This document shows, piece by piece, positions 33,752 through 46,594 of a stretch of 64,000 nt of DNA (its first letter is position 1; the number at the start of each line of letters is the position of its first letter). Below the pieces are notes generated by a model. That model was given only the letters and a program-made list of their open reading frames with translations, did not search any database and was not told where the DNA came from. Source of the DNA: Diphasiastrum complanatum (lineage: Eukaryota > Streptophyta > Lycopodiopsida > Lycopodiales > Lycopodiaceae); assembly GCA_029204225.1 (NCBI GenBank), contig CM055092.1, positions 85,150,810 through 85,214,809 on the forward strand, given 5' to 3'. A program made the position numbers and the translations under genes.

Positions 33752-35330
33752 AACAATTTTTTCAAAATGGCAAAGATGAATCATAAAACAAAACATCATA
33801 AATTATACCTTGTTTGACATCTTGAGCTAAAACAAGATCAAACAAGAGTTTAATTAAAATTCCTCTTCATGATCATCCATACCTTCACCATTTCTTAATA
33901 CATGAAGACTCTTTCCTTTGCACGTGTTTACAGATCCTCTGATCCAAAGGATTCGTTGGTTTTTAAAATTAATTCTTTCTTACTTCTGCCTATCAGTAGA
34001 GACGGTGGGTTCTTCTTGAGATTGTCATTCTTGTTTTAAACCCAAGATCAGACAGAAGGGAACAGATTGTTGTTGTAGTACATTTTTTGTCCTGCCTGTC
34101 AGAGGACTACTCCGGGTCGAACTCTCTTGAACGCACTTACATTCATACATAGATGCAAGCCAAGAACGCTCATTCACAGATGAGAGTGCAGCCCAAATGA
34201 ACATTCAGAAGATTCTACAGCTATCTACTCCTAAAAACGAACTGAATCAGAGCCTACACTTTACTAACACTGAGCTACACTTGCATGAATTGACAAAACA
34301 AGAACCAAGAACTAATCTACAGCACTGTTAGAAGTCCAAGAATCAAGAAACCAACCAGTCTATTGATTCTTGGACATCCAAGAACATCAAGAACTGGATT
34401 GTAAAGAGATATGCAAGAACTACACCATAGATCCAGCCTATGTAGTTTACCTTAATGCTAGTTCCTACATTAATCCACAAACAAGAAAAGAAACTAATCC
34501 ACTCTACGAAAGCAGCAAATCTAATCCACTCTACAGTCCACAACCACACACAAAAGGAGGGAAGGGCAAGATCATAAATGCATCACTCAAGAAACAAGCA
34601 TGATCAAGGAGCTCAATGGATGCACCAAACTCGTGAAGACTCTTCTCATTTCAGCATGGAGTTGATACAATTCACAAAAAGCTCCTCTTCACAAAGAGGG
34701 AGTCCCTTAAATAAGCAAGAGAGCTCCTAGGTGGCATCCTAGTGGAATTTCCACATTTCACAAATTACAATTGGAATAATGCTCTCCACTAGAGGTCACC
34801 ATCAAAAGGTGGCTCACTCTACTTTCTTTAAGAGGGGTCCACTTGCATTTAATACATTTGCCTAGAAATACTAGTTCCTACATGGTCATTCCATCTTCCC
34901 GGGATTCACCACGAGGCTTACACAGTCTTTGCATGTCTTTCCTAGCTCTCATACTCGGCTCTCAGTCTTTGTTGGTCTCGACTTGTCAGAGACCTCCTCG
35001 GTCTAAGGTGAGAGGTGCTCTTGAGTTGCTCTGTTCGAGTATCTTGGGGATTCGTCAGAATCAGCAAACATCATCCCACCCCTAATGTGTTGCAGGACCC
35101 ACTACAACTCATATTGGACGATGTCGCTCCGCTTTGCATTGACATCTTTGATCGTCACTTGGAAAAGCGTAGATCCTCGTTCGCTTACATAAAACCAAGT
35201 GCTTATCGTCGCCAGTCTTTATCACAAAAACTGTTTTTCACGAATTGCCACAGTTTAACCAGAATGTCTTATTGCTGCAATTGGTTGACATTCTCAAAAT
35301 TGGAGAGCTCTCAATAGCTTCACAACTTGC
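33750..35330. other. No gene recognised
   Basis: A few short direct and inverted repeats occur (for example around GATTCTTGGACATCCAAGAA at 34363), but no coding signal was found. Confidence 0.4.
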
Positions 35331-35414
35331 ATGTTCAAGTGCTTTCCATATGTCTCTTTGTTTTGTCACTTGTATCTGCCATTGACGGTTTCATCTTTGG
35401 TTTCTTGGCAGATT

Positions 35415-36284
35415 TTATCTTCTGGGAGGTCTATATCCTCCATTTGCCTCTGGGTGTTTCTGTGGTTTCTCTCTCAGTTGAAGTTCAGTATCAAGGAAAA
35501 CCTTTGATCTGCAGGTTGCACAAACTTTGATTATCAATCTCAAGGGGATGGATTCATCAAAAATTGGTGGTAGGAATAGTTTTGGATGGATGATTTGATA
35601 ACGGTAAGGAAACATGATGAAGGCTTGGTGGTAGGGTGAAGGAATTGATAGTTCTATAGTTGCAGCCTTGGACCCTTGCAATGTTGAGCTTTGACCACCA
35701 CTTGCTGGGTGAGGAGCTTGCTTTATTTGCAGGTTCACGGTAATCTTCATCTTTCATTTTCTGCAACTCTTTCTTTTGATCCGTTACTTTTGGATCTCTT
35801 TGGGCTTCATAAGAGGGGATTCAAATATCATTACTCCAGAGAGCTTCTTTTGATCAAGATTGATCTGACTCATTAGTTGCTTAAGTTTTGTCCTTTCCTC
35901 CTCAGCTTCCTGGATTTTTCTCTTTATTTCTTCTAGCTACTTTGCCTGCTTTTGTAGGTCTTTTTCGGCTGAACAACCAATATAAGTGGTAGTTGGTCTC
36001 CGCAAGACACTTGCAATGATCTATCAGCTGCTTCGGTAAGACTATCAGAAACTGGAAATTTCTCAGAAGAACAGTAAACTGATGATAAACAAACAGATGG
36101 AAGGAAGGGTGGTGGTGACAACGGCAGATGTTGTGGATGATAGACATGAGAATGGGTGCAGAAGTATGGCAAGAGGCTGGTTGAAGAAGGAGACTGATTT
36201 TCCAATGCTTGTGTTTCCCTTTTCTGAAGGATATTCATCATGACTGAAATACTTCTTTTGATTGAGTCTCTTCGGATTACCCAT
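35415..36284 (-). pseudogene. Unidentified coding-like region, minus strand
   Basis: Several overlapping or adjoining minus-strand stretches (36284-36063, 36241-35933, 35750-35415) lie downstream of the gypsy H gag in the same orientation. One stretch (about 35960-35790) reads as a Lys/Glu-rich coiled-coil-like segment (RKIQEAEEERTKLKQ). No known retroelement motif is visible. They may be further parts of gypsy H or unrelated. Confidence that they are coding is low. Confidence 0.3.
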
Positions 36285-37250
36285 CTGCCTTGTTTAGCCT
36301 TGTCTTTTCATATTTGACTTGTGACCTTGGTTGTCGATCTTGTTGATGACTGTTCATGCTCAAGATTGGATCAGCATGTGGAACACGTAGTTGAAACTCG
36401 TTGAACAGCGACTGGACTAAAGACTGAACAAATTTTAACTAAATTTGTTTCGATCTTGCTGTAGTTGACTCAAAGAATAATATGGCGCTGAGATGCAGGA
36501 ATCAACTCTAATTTGACATGGATTTCTCATATGTCTCAAAAATTCTAAACTGCTATACAAGGTAATCTGAAGATGGATAGATGAATGAAAATGTGTTCGT
36601 GAGATGCTCTATGGAAGACTCTCGTGCAATAGCTATTTCTCATGCAAAAATCAGTCACACACTAGGAATGAAGAGCAACAAGGAAATAAACAAATGGTAC
36701 AAAGAGTGAAAACTGTAGTGCACTTGTCTAACAAAACTTGCATTAATCAACATTGATAATGTACCTTGATAGTTGCAATATTTCAATTGTTTTGTATAGT
36801 AATGTGACTTACTCTGACATGCCCTTGTCAAAACAAGGCAGGGTGGGTGACGCTAAAATCGACCATCAATGATAGCAAATGTTGTAAGATATAGCTTGAG
36901 ATGCATATATTATTGAGGTACTATGTCCTGAGGACCTCTCTGAACAAGAGATTCAGAACCGAATCTCTATCTGGATTTCCGAATCCTAGATTTATTATGT
37001 ATTGGCACATTGGAAATCATATCAACATATGGAAAGACAAAATAGATTTGACGTTGTAGAAGGGGAGAAAAACTGTAAATTCCTTGTGGAGGTTGCTCTT
37101 GGTTGGACATTGTAGCAGATGACGGAATATCGGTTTCTTTCGACAAGGACTCATTTCATATTGTCTTTTTTCATTATGGAGCTGGTGTATTGTGCGGTAT
37201 TGTAGAAGTTTGCTAGAAACCTCTCGAGTGAGCAGCAGGCTGAGCGGTTG
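36285..37250. other. No gene recognised
   Basis: The interval lies between the unidentified minus-strand region and gypsy H gag. No motif or ORF can be supported. Confidence 0.35.
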
Positions 37251-37285
37251 GGTGCTATGGTGCTCGTGTGGTTGTCGTGAGGATC

Positions 37286-38634
37286 CTATCGAGATTCATA
37301 ACTGACGTGATGGACAGGTAGGATCGTAGTTGGTTGTTTCGAATAGCCTTTGAAACTATGTTTTCTGATACAGTCAGGACACTCAGCATGGTACTGGATC
37401 TTAACTGGACAATCAACCATGAAGTGGCCAGTTTCACCATAGATGAAACATCTAGTGTGCAATGGCCCTTGTATAACGGCATAGCCATCTTGTATGGCTA
37501 ATGGTTCTAGACTTTCTGGTGGATATTCGGGATAAGTCAAGGAATGTCGAGAATGTGATGGTTGTGCTTCATATTGTTGGACTGTGCTTGGATATGCTGA
37601 TATGAAGGACAAGCATCAGCAGGATGCATAGCCCGGCAGTGTGGGCACCATATTGTTTTTCATCTATAAGGTACCTGTGCAGGGTTTGACTGACCAGGCA
37701 TACTGCTTTGGATAGACTTCAGGGTAGCTTGAAATTCATTGGTGAGTTTCTCCATCTGTAGTTGATGTTGCTTATTAAACAACTACAACTGGGATTTCCA
37801 AAGCTTATCTCGGATATCCTCGATCGGCTTCGACTCATGGAGAGGAGCACGTGGTGCTCGTCTTTCCCCAGATTCGTCAACATCTAATCCTTCGTCTTTT
37901 TCTTTGATGGCGTCAGACATAGCTAATTTGTGGCTCATATATTCGTCATTGGATTTAAGCTCGTGTCTAATCCATCTTGGAAGGCCGAGAAAAAACCAGA
38001 TGATGAGCATCTATTCGGAGGGCTGTTCCTGTACTTGACTTTTGAGGCGTTTGAAATGCTCGATATAGTCTCGTACGCGTTCATCTTTTGTCATTTTGAT
38101 GTTACTCAATTTGACAAAAGGGCTCTCGAGCAAGTGAAAGGGCTTAAAACGCTTGATGAAGGACTCTTTCAAAATTGACCAGTCTGTCTTTTCGTCATGA
38201 TCAAGGTTGAAAAACCAATCACGTGCTTTAGCGATCATGGTCATTGAAAACAGTTGGACGATAGCAGTGAGAGATGTTTCGCCATACACATCACATGCAT
38301 TCTCAAAGATTTGCAAAAATCTTTGAGGGTCTGAACTACCATCAAACTTTGGTAGATCTAGCTTGAGTGTACATCTTTCAAAATGAGCTTCGTGGGTAGT
38401 AGAAACTCCATTAGGGTTGGTTCTGACCCATGAGGGCTCAACACCAGAAAAATGGGCTCGTGCTCGTGAAGACTCGGCTCTATCAGGTTCTTGTCCCTCG
38501 AATGGGTTTGTGGATGTCTCTTGGAGTTCGGCCCACATTCGGTAGAACCTATGGCGTCTGATTTGTTCAGCTACAGGGGACCTGACCTCATATTGATATT
38601 CGTCTGGGACTTCAGGATCTTTTTGGTGGTCCAT
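37286..38634 (-). pseudogene. Gypsy H gag
   Basis: The ATG at 38634 opens MDHQKDPEVPDEYQYEVRSP. The capsid domain (LDLPKFDGSSDPQRFLQIFE, then DWFFNLDHDEKTDW, FIKRFKPFHLLESPF, RVRDYIEHFKRL) is the same type as the inverted-repeat gypsy but clearly diverged. A stop near 38011 precedes MLIIWFFLGLPRWIRHEL, and a frame break precedes the nucleocapsid part (37612-37286), which holds CFIYGETGHFMVDC, a knuckle with Tyr at the second Cys, and CPDCIRKHSFKGY. No protease or later pol was seen. Confidence 0.8.
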
Positions 38635-39163
38635 TGGGTACTTGTGTGTCGTTGGGTTTTTTTTTTTTTAACGGTCCCTACGGTTTACGGTGGATGCGGT
38701 GTGTGGTTTGCGGTGGAGTGCGGGTGATTGCAGTCAGTGGCGCTATGGGGTCTATTGCGGTCAGTTATGATCTGGTGTGATTTAGATGGGAAAATGTGGT
38801 TTGATGGTGGTGTGCGGTGAATGCGATCTGGTGATGTTTGTTGCAATTGTAGATTGTGGAATGTGTTTTTCACGGTTCGATGGTGGAGGCAGTCGGTGTG
38901 CGTTTGGAATGTGATTCAAGGAAGAATGTGGCTAGGTTGCGATTGTTTGTGGTGCAATAGCGGATGTGGTTGTGGGCGGGGTAATGCGGTGGTAGTGGCT
39001 CAAGGGTGGACGTAGTTAGGAGGTGGTCGGCTTAGTCCAGTAAGATAAGGGGTGTGTGGGGGTTGTCATTACGATGCAAGGGCAGGGCAATTGGTGTGTG
39101 GGTAGTTGCTTGTGCTACTGCTCAAGATGGTTAGAAATGGTGAATGTAGTGGAATGTGAGAAA
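38635..39163. other. Strand-skewed G/T-rich leader of gypsy H
   Basis: From about 38680 to 39150 the plus strand is strongly G/T-rich and C-poor, with many GGTG/GTGG/GCGG words. A run of T (about 38659-38670) separates it from the gag start. It ends where the right arm of the inverted repeat begins. Confidence 0.5.
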
Positions 39164-39400
39164 GATGATGATTCATCAACAACGGATCACACTTGTGATC
39201 GACCAGAGAAAAAATTGGGAGTTCAGTACGATTCTCAAACGGATACTGTCAATTGGAATGAAGCTCTTGCAACAATTGATTGTACAATAGGATATATGTG
39301 TCAACAAGATATTCAATTAGAGGTGAGCGAGATTTCCTTATTAGATCGAACTTTGGATACACCAATCACGTTTCCACTAAATGTGCTGAATGTAATGCTG
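39164..39400 (+). pseudogene. Reverse-oriented gypsy pol fragment (right arm)
   Basis: The plus-strand reading (DDDSSTTDHTC, then QTDTVNWNEALATIDC) is the copy of the head-to-head pol piece described at 5160-5610, shortened because the repeat homology ends at 39164. Confidence 0.65.
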
Positions 39401-39918
39401 AACTGTACTCCTGCAATCCTGACAGGTATATCTTCTACCATTCCTCGTGGACGAACTGTCGTTTGATCAACTAGCTTAATAGCAAAAGTAGCAGGTTTGA
39501 TCTTTGTAAGGCCCCATTTTGCACATAGCCTTGTAGAAATCAGGTTAACTCCTGAACCGCCATCTATCACGGCTGCTTCTTTTGCAAATTGTCTATGTTG
39601 TATCGGCATAGTGATATTCTTTTGTTCACTTTCCCAAGCAGCTCCAACATGGAGTACATCGTTAGATTCTTCAAATCCAGCACAAAAAAGTGGCTCCTGA
39701 TGGACTTCTGGTTCTTCTTGAACTAACTTTTGCACTAAGACTTCTTTTGCTTTTGGCACCAACTTTAGAAACTCTCCCAATGAAATATTGATCTTGCTAG
39801 ACAAAATGGTCATGAGTAATTCTGTATGTGGTGCTTCCGGTTCAATCAACTTGAAGGGTTCTTCATGATGATGTAATTGATCATTCATATCCGTAAGTAA
39901 ATTTCTTGGAGACTGCAA
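39313..39918 (-). pseudogene. Gypsy protease region (right arm)
   Basis: A 201-codon ORF differing from the left-arm copy at one residue (VDQT for VDQM). It carries the same D-G-G in the retropepsin motif and the same inversion junction. Confidence 0.75.
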
Positions 39919-39941
39919 TGGTGAAGACCGAACTCCAGCTG

Positions 39942-40697
39942 TTACTTTAGCAGCTTCAATTCCTCTTCTTCTTGCAGATGTTTAATCCACTGTCTCATAT
40001 CCTGATATCTTCGTTTTTCTGTATTAAGATCTAGATAGACTCTCGATGCTGTTGGTATATCGTTCAATGGTATAGAATCAACAGGTACTGGATCCACTAC
40101 TAGTTCTTTTTGCTTTTGTGATCTGGTGACCACCATCAAGAGTGCACTTGGTTTATTCTGAGCTACTAATCCTTGCTTGATTGTTATCAAATTTACAGGT
40201 GCTGTAGCTGGTGGTGGCTTCGGTCTTGCTGGACAGTCTTTATAGCAATGCCCATATACACAATCACGACAGAATGGTACAAATTCTCCTTTATTTGGGC
40301 ATTCTGCAACTCTGTGATTTTCTCCACATGAAAAGCATCCAAATGGTGCTCTAATCCAACTTCTCGAGGCTTGTTGTTGAGCGGCAGCATAAATGGCATA
40401 AGGTTCTGAAGATCCACCTTCTTGATCATTACCATAGCTCCATTGCTCAGCACTTCCGTAAGGTTCTAGTTCCATCAAATTGGCAAGAGGAACGGAGTGT
40501 TTTGGTGGGGCTGGCAAAGCTAAACGTTCTGGGTATCCAAGAGTAGATTGTCACAGTCTTGCTGCTGGATTTCCTCCATACTGTGGTTCTCGATATCCCA
40601 TCTGGGCATACCATTGCTAAATTATCCGAGGGTTGAAGTTGCAAAAAGCAGTCTCATGGTCAGGTGAATTACACAGATGGCAAACATTGATTTCCAT
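39942..40697 (-). pseudogene. Gypsy gag, nucleocapsid part (right arm)
   Basis: This holds knuckles CHLCNSPDHETAFC, CFSCGENHRVAEC and CRDCVYGHCYKDC, as in the left arm. An additional stop relative to the left copy shortens the open frame, which starts again at 40517. Confidence 0.75.
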
Positions 40698-41576
40698 TCA
40701 TTTTTTCAATTGAGGACACTCATTCACTGTGTGATTTCCTGTACAAATATAACAACAGATATTTTTCCTGGTAGGAAAAGTCTTTGCAACCTTCTCAAGT
40801 TCCTTGTTTGCTTCTTCGTGGAAATTTTCCAATGCTTTGATCTTCTCATTAAATTGCAACTGCAACTTTTCCATTTGTTTCCGCTGGGTCTTCCCAAGTT
40901 TCTCGAACTCATTGAGCATCATTTCAGTAGTAGCATTGGCATTCGTTGATGCAATAGTGGTGGATGTTGTAGTAGTCTGCCCTACTGTATAAGACAACAT
41001 ACTGACATTCGGCTCATCATCTGAATCTTCATCCTTCTCCTGAATTGCATCGTCCATAGCATTTTGCAAAAGTGCGTACTCATTATGGCGTTTCAGCTCA
41101 CGTCTGATCCGTTTAGGTAGACCTGACAAAAACCACATAATCATGGCATTTTAATTAATTAGCTCAGGTTCGCATTCAGATCTGAGACGTTTCACCCTTT
41201 CGATGTAATCTCGAACCATTTCTCGCTTTCCCATTTTAACTTTACTTAAAAGTAGGAAAGGATCTTCCATAAACTTCCGCGGTTTGAACCGTGTAATAAG
41301 GGCTCGTTTAACAACCTCCCAATCTGTACATTCCGTTTCATCTTGGTTATAGTACCAATCTTGTGTTGCACCTGTTACGGCCATAGGAGACAGCTTAAGT
41401 TTATCTTGAGGATAAATCTCACCATAGACCTCACAGGATTCAGCATAGATCTGAAGAAATCTAACTGGATTTGTTAATCCATTATACTTGGGTAGATCCA
41501 ATCGGGGTGCTCTTCTAGCAATAATTGGATTGACCTCCTGTGGAGCACCTCCAGGAGCAGCTCCAGGGACAGCCAT
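40698..41576 (-). pseudogene. Gypsy gag, capsid part, with premature stop (right arm)
   Basis: Same start (MAVPGAAPGGAP) and domains as 2966-3844. A TAA near 41149 replaces the GAA present on the left, splitting it into 141 and 148 codons. The left copy is thus the better preserved one. Confidence 0.85.
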
Positions 41577-42775
41577 CTTCAGATGAGGTGGACAATGAGA
41601 TTGGATTTAGATTTTTCCAAAAAACTATCTCAGATCAAATCTGCTAGTCTATTCCCTTTTTCAAGAATCTGACTCTATATGATAAAAAACTTTTCGAAAT
41701 TCGATCAATTGATACTTCTCAAAAATGATAAATCTCTCAGAATCCAATTCAAAATATATCAGATTTGATCCAAATTTTGACAGAGACTTGATCTAGAAAA
41801 TCAAAAACTAAAAATAGGACTGGCGAAGGTTCACTAGGCCAAGGTTGGCTCGGCGAAGTTTAAACAGTGCTATTTGGAAAAAAACTCCCTGAACAATTTT
41901 TTTGACAATTTCTTGGGAAATAACCTTCGCCGACATCTCTGGTGAAAGATCTGACATAGATAAAACTATGAAAAATCGGACGAAGGTTTTTGACACAAGG
42001 AAATACAGTTTCTGTTTTCTGGTAAGGGTAAAATGCAAGATTTTCTATGATCTGATCAAGAAGAATCTTCGCCGAACTCAAAAATAGTATTTCTCTATAA
42101 ATAGAATGTTTTGGAAACTCGGCGAAGGTTATGGCAAAGAATCAAGAGTAATACTGGTAATTTTGCAAAAAAATGACTTTTTTGACAAAAATATGACAAT
42201 ATGACAACTGATCTTCTGAAACCCTTTCTATTTTTTGGTATTATTCTTTGCCGACCTGGCAGTAGATAGAAGTAAATCACTTCTAAGCACAATGAATCGA
42301 GCGAAGGTTTATTTTTGTATTTTTAGGGTTTTGGTGAACTTTTGGTGTTTTTTGACGGTTTTTTGATGTTTCTAGAAATTTGCTGGGAATTATTCTTCGT
42401 CCTTCAAACTGAAGGTTCTGTGGACTAAACAAAAGGTGTTTGCAACTCTACGAAAGTTTCATGAAAGAGGGTAAAAAGTTCTAAACTCTGATGACACTTT
42501 TTGCATCTTTTTGACCAAATCTGACAGATTTGACCGATTTTTGTTATCTTTTCTGATACCTCAGATCCAAATGGATCTTAAGATTGGTGATTTGAATAGG
42601 TTTTCCTGTTTAACAAACGAATTAGATTTCAAACAAGCAAATCCACTCAAATCAAGCAAAATCAATCCCAAACTAACCCTAAAATGCAAATATAACACTA
42701 TTCATGCCACGACAAGATGCCTAATGCAAGCTAACCATCAAACAAACATGCTGCAAACTGAAAAATTGGTGTAGC
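41577..42775 (-). other. Gypsy 5' leader (right arm)
   Basis: A copy of the 1766-2965 leader, including the same set of CTTCGCC/GGCGAAG motif copies. Confidence 0.65.
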
Positions 42776-42793
42776 TCCCCGGCAACGGTGCAA
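42776..42793 (-). other. Primer-binding site, tRNA-Asp type (right arm)
   Basis: The minus strand reads TTGCACCGTTGCCGGGGA, identical to the left-arm site, including its two mismatches. Confidence 0.75.
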
Positions 42794-42797
42794 AAAT

Positions 42798-43543
42798 TGT
42801 AGTGGGTTTATTTCCTTGCCTATCCTCAACCCAAGATCTAATCAATCTAGCATCAAGGAGATGAAGTTAGTTGTCACGCATAGGTTCATTCCCATGAGAG
42901 CGATAACATAGTTCAGATTTCAACATGAATGGAGGATCTAACACTAACATCCATTAACACTAAGCATTAACACTACATCCATTAACCCTAAATCCACAAC
43001 AATGATAGGAACTTACTCTTTATTTCTCTCCCTCTCTCTCTCACAATAAGCATAAAAAATAGCAATCCCAATAATGATCAAATCCAACAATTAGCAAAAT
43101 CCAAAGAAAGCATGAGAAATGGAGGAAAAGAGAGGAAGAACAAGGACATTCATCAACCCATTTCTAAAGAGAACCAATCTGCTTTATTGAAATGAGAAAA
43201 TGAACATCAGGAGCAACTCGAGTTGGTCCCTTTTTATAGTAGAGAGGAGGACCCTGCCTTTGAATCCTATTGGTCCAGTCCTGCCTCTCTTTTTATTCAA
43301 ATTTAAAAAAGTGTGGGAACCATCAAAATTGGAGGGAAACCCAACTTTATTCACTAACTTGACATTTAGGCCCTGCGACATTAAAAGTCCCGCAAAAAGG
43401 CCTAAAGTCCTTTTATTAACTTTTAACTGATCAATCAAATAACTATGTGATCATTGGATTGGACTTACACACGCAGGGTGCCAAATCCATCTCTCTTATT
43501 AACTAGGTTTAGGGTTGCCTTGGAATCCGTAAACCCTCCAACA
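42798..43543 (-). repeat. 5' LTR of gypsy element (right arm)
   Basis: An inverted copy of 998-1743 with the same TG...CA ends, TATA and AATAAA signals. Confidence 0.8.
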
Positions 43544-46500
43544 TCCTTTGACAGATCACTCTTAGTAATGTGCAGAAGAGAAGTGTCATTAGACAAAATA
43601 AATGCATTATCTATGTAAAGAGCTATGTAAACTGAATTGGAGCCTATATGCTTTGAATAAATATTATAGTCAGCTGAATTGTTTGCAAATCCTAATCAAA
43701 TGAGATAAGAGTTGATTCTATCAAACCATGCTCTTGCAGCCTGTTTCAGCCCGTAGATTGCTTTGTGCAGCTTGCACACTTTGTGCTCTTGGCCTTTGAC
43801 TTCGAATCCTTCCGGTTGGAAGGTATACAGTTCCTCTTCGATATTGCCATTGAGAAATGTTGTCTTGACATCCATTTGGTGCATTTCAAGGTCTTCCGCA
43901 GCTGCTAACGCAATTAGAGTCCTGATTGACTTCTTCTTGAAGATCCACTTGTTGTCGATAACTCTCTTGTGAGTGGGGAAGTTGACCAGTGTCTAGGTCT
44001 GATTCATCAAAAGTGAGTTATACTTGCTTTCCATAGCTTCTTGCCACTTCACAGCATCCTTGGAGTTGATTGCTTCGGCTAGGCTCTCTGGTTCTTCTGA
44101 TGAAGTCCAGAATGATTAAGGTGCATACCTCTTAGGAACTGTCCGAGTTCGTGAGGATCTGCGGACGTTGGGTTGACCAGGATGCAATGATGCTTCTTCT
44201 TGAATTTCTCCTGCTCGAGCTAGCTTGGTCTGGTCTGATGACAACTACTATCGGATGCTCAACTTCTGTAGCTGTAGCTGCAGGTTCTGTAGAAGGAATA
44301 TCAACATTGGAAGAATCCATGCTACGTAAAATAGGATGAAATGATATAGCATCGTTTATCGATGGTTTTTTGAAATCGGAGTATGTATGTTCTTAAAATA
44401 TTACATTTCTAGAGACAAATACTACATTGGTGGATGGATCATAAACTTTATAAGCTTTATATTCATCAGGATAGCCAATGAAAATACATTTATTTGTCCT
44501 ATGATCCAGCTTCTTCCTAAGCTGTTTAGGAATGTGAACAAAACATATACAACCAAAGGTTTTTAAATGGTTGACATTAGGCTTGTGCCCATGCCAAACT
44601 TCATGAGGAGTCTTGTTGTTGACGACTTTGGTGCTGGATCTGTTCTGCACGTAACAAGTTGTGGCATTAGCTTCTACCCAGAACTTCGCAGGTAGGTGTG
44701 CTTGATGTAGCATGGATCTGGCTGAGTTGAGAAGAATTCGATTCTTCCTTTCTGCAATCCCGTTATGTTGAGGTGAATAGAAAGTGTTGAACTGTCTTCT
44801 AATACCATGTTCAGCCATGTAGTCAGACATCTCATTAGAGATGTATTCGCTGCCACCATCAACGTTTGTGTCTCAGCCATGGCCTTGAATCTCTTGAAGC
44901 ATTCAAAGGCTTTAGATTTGTGCTTAATGAACATGGTTGTAGACCATCTAGAATAATCATCTATGAAAGTGATAAAATAGATTGCATCTTCTAATGACGG
45001 GGTTGGCATTGGACCACAAAGATCACTATGTACAAGATCTAATATATGCTTTGTTTTGATGGAGTGTGAGTTTGGAAACTTGCTTCTAGAGTGCTTCCCA
45101 TAGATGCACGATTCACAAAAGAAAGATTTCCTATCTAATGAAGACGAAAAATTCAAACCATCAACTAAATTATTACAACACATATAAAAAAGTGATCTTA
45201 TATTCACGTGTCCAAATTGACTATGCCACATAACAGCACTGTCATTTAAATTTTTATTAGAGATACTAGCTAATGCAACTGAATTAGAGAGTACGTATAG
45301 ATTTCCAACTCTAGTGCATGTAGTCAGAGTAGTATCTTCCTCGAGTATTGTACACTGTTCAGATGAGAAAGTAACAGTGTAGCACTCATCAGTTATCTTA
45401 TATATCTAGTATCTTTTTACCCTTGTTTCTTGAATAGTTTATTAGTGAATTTGGTGGCTTTTGAAATGCCATGAAGGGTGATGATAACAGGTTCTTTGAC
45501 AACTGAGGAATGTGAAGGATGTTAGGAACATACATGGACAGATCGTTGTTGAAGCTGATCTTCACAGTTCCTTTGCCTTGCACGCGTATGGTGCTAGAAT
45601 CCCTGAGGTAGATAAATTCGTCTCTACTGTAAGTTGTGTACGCTATAAACCATTCCTTGTGAGAGGTCATGTGCTGGGTAGCACCACTCTCCAGGTACCA
45701 GCTATCACAGTCTTTGCTGCTGCTGTAATCCATTAACAAATGTGTATTTGACTCCTTGAATTCCACCATGTTGGAGGACTCTGGCTGCTACTGCTTTTGT
45801 TGCTTCTTTGCCTCGTTGCAAATCCTGATGCGACACTCTTTGATGTTGTGATTAGCTCTTTTGCAATATCTGCAGAAATGCTTCTTGCACAATCCACAAT
45901 GCTCACCTTGAGTGTTGTGTTTTTGCACTAAGAAAAATGTTAAGTCTTTGAAAGATAGAAACTCTTAGTATCTTCAGCTCCCTCTCAAAGCTGGTATTGT
46001 TTTGTGTGGAGATCATCACCACAAAGTGTTCATACGACTTTGGAAGAGAAGAAAGCAAGGTCATGATGGCATCATCATCTTGAATAGAACATCCTACAGC
46101 TGATAACTGATCCAATAAAGACTTGAAGCTGCTGATGTGAGAAGTGATGGCAGTAGAATCAGACATGCTAAGAGTAAAGAACTTCCTTCTAAGATGTAAT
46201 CTAGTGGTTACATCATGAGTCTCCTAGAGATTTGATAATAAGTCTAATGCATCCTTAGAGGTTATGTATATGGTAACATGGGATATTTTGGAGTCAGCCA
46301 GATTGAGTGTGATGCATGCTAAGGCCTTCTGATCTTTGATCGTCCATGCCTTCGCTTGATCACCATCCTCTGGTTTCAAGTCAACACCTTCTACTACATC
46401 CCAAAAATCTCTATCTACCAACATTATTTGGATTTTTAACTTCTAAATGTAGAAGTTAGAACCATTGAACTTGTCAATGATTCTAGCTTTGTTGGACAAT

Positions 46501-46594
46501 GAAGACGAAGAGTTACCTATATGAGACATACTAATAGTAATACAAATAGAACGCACTTAATCTCTCGTATATGAACTATGCTTTGATACCAAGC
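43544..46594 (-). mobile_element. Copia A: gag through partial reverse transcriptase
   Basis: Reading leftward from the primer site (46591-46580, TGGTATCAAAGC) the parts are gag, zinc knuckle, protease, GAG-pre-integrase, integrase and part of reverse transcriptase, ending where the gypsy LTR is inserted at 43543. Only the portion from 44541 down is duplicated in the left arm. Confidence 0.85.
43696..46530 (-). pseudogene. Copia A gag-pol, broken
   Basis: Gag starts near 46530 (MSHIGNSSSSL) and breaks at a stop near 46445 and again near 46230 and 45905. A knuckle remnant CRYCKRANHNIKEC lies near 45850. The protease motif reads WYLESGATQHMT (about 45700-45735), with Glu in place of the catalytic Asp. 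Pre-integrase (MWHSQFGHVN, FCESCIYGK; 45231 onward) and integrase (LVHSDLCGP, FIDDYSR, then GIAERKN at about 44760) follow, with a frame break near 44830. The reverse transcriptase part has lost about 35 residues before LIALAAAEDLE. Confidence 0.85.

Larger units (their letters stand above)
39164..44541 (-). repeat. Right arm of the large inverted repeat
   Basis: This is the reverse complement of 1-5378. Differences include a GAA-to-TAA change in gag (near 41150) and a one-base indel in copia A near 44155. The flank below 39164 is unrelated to the sequence beyond 5378, while copia A continues uninterrupted above 44541. Confidence 0.95.
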
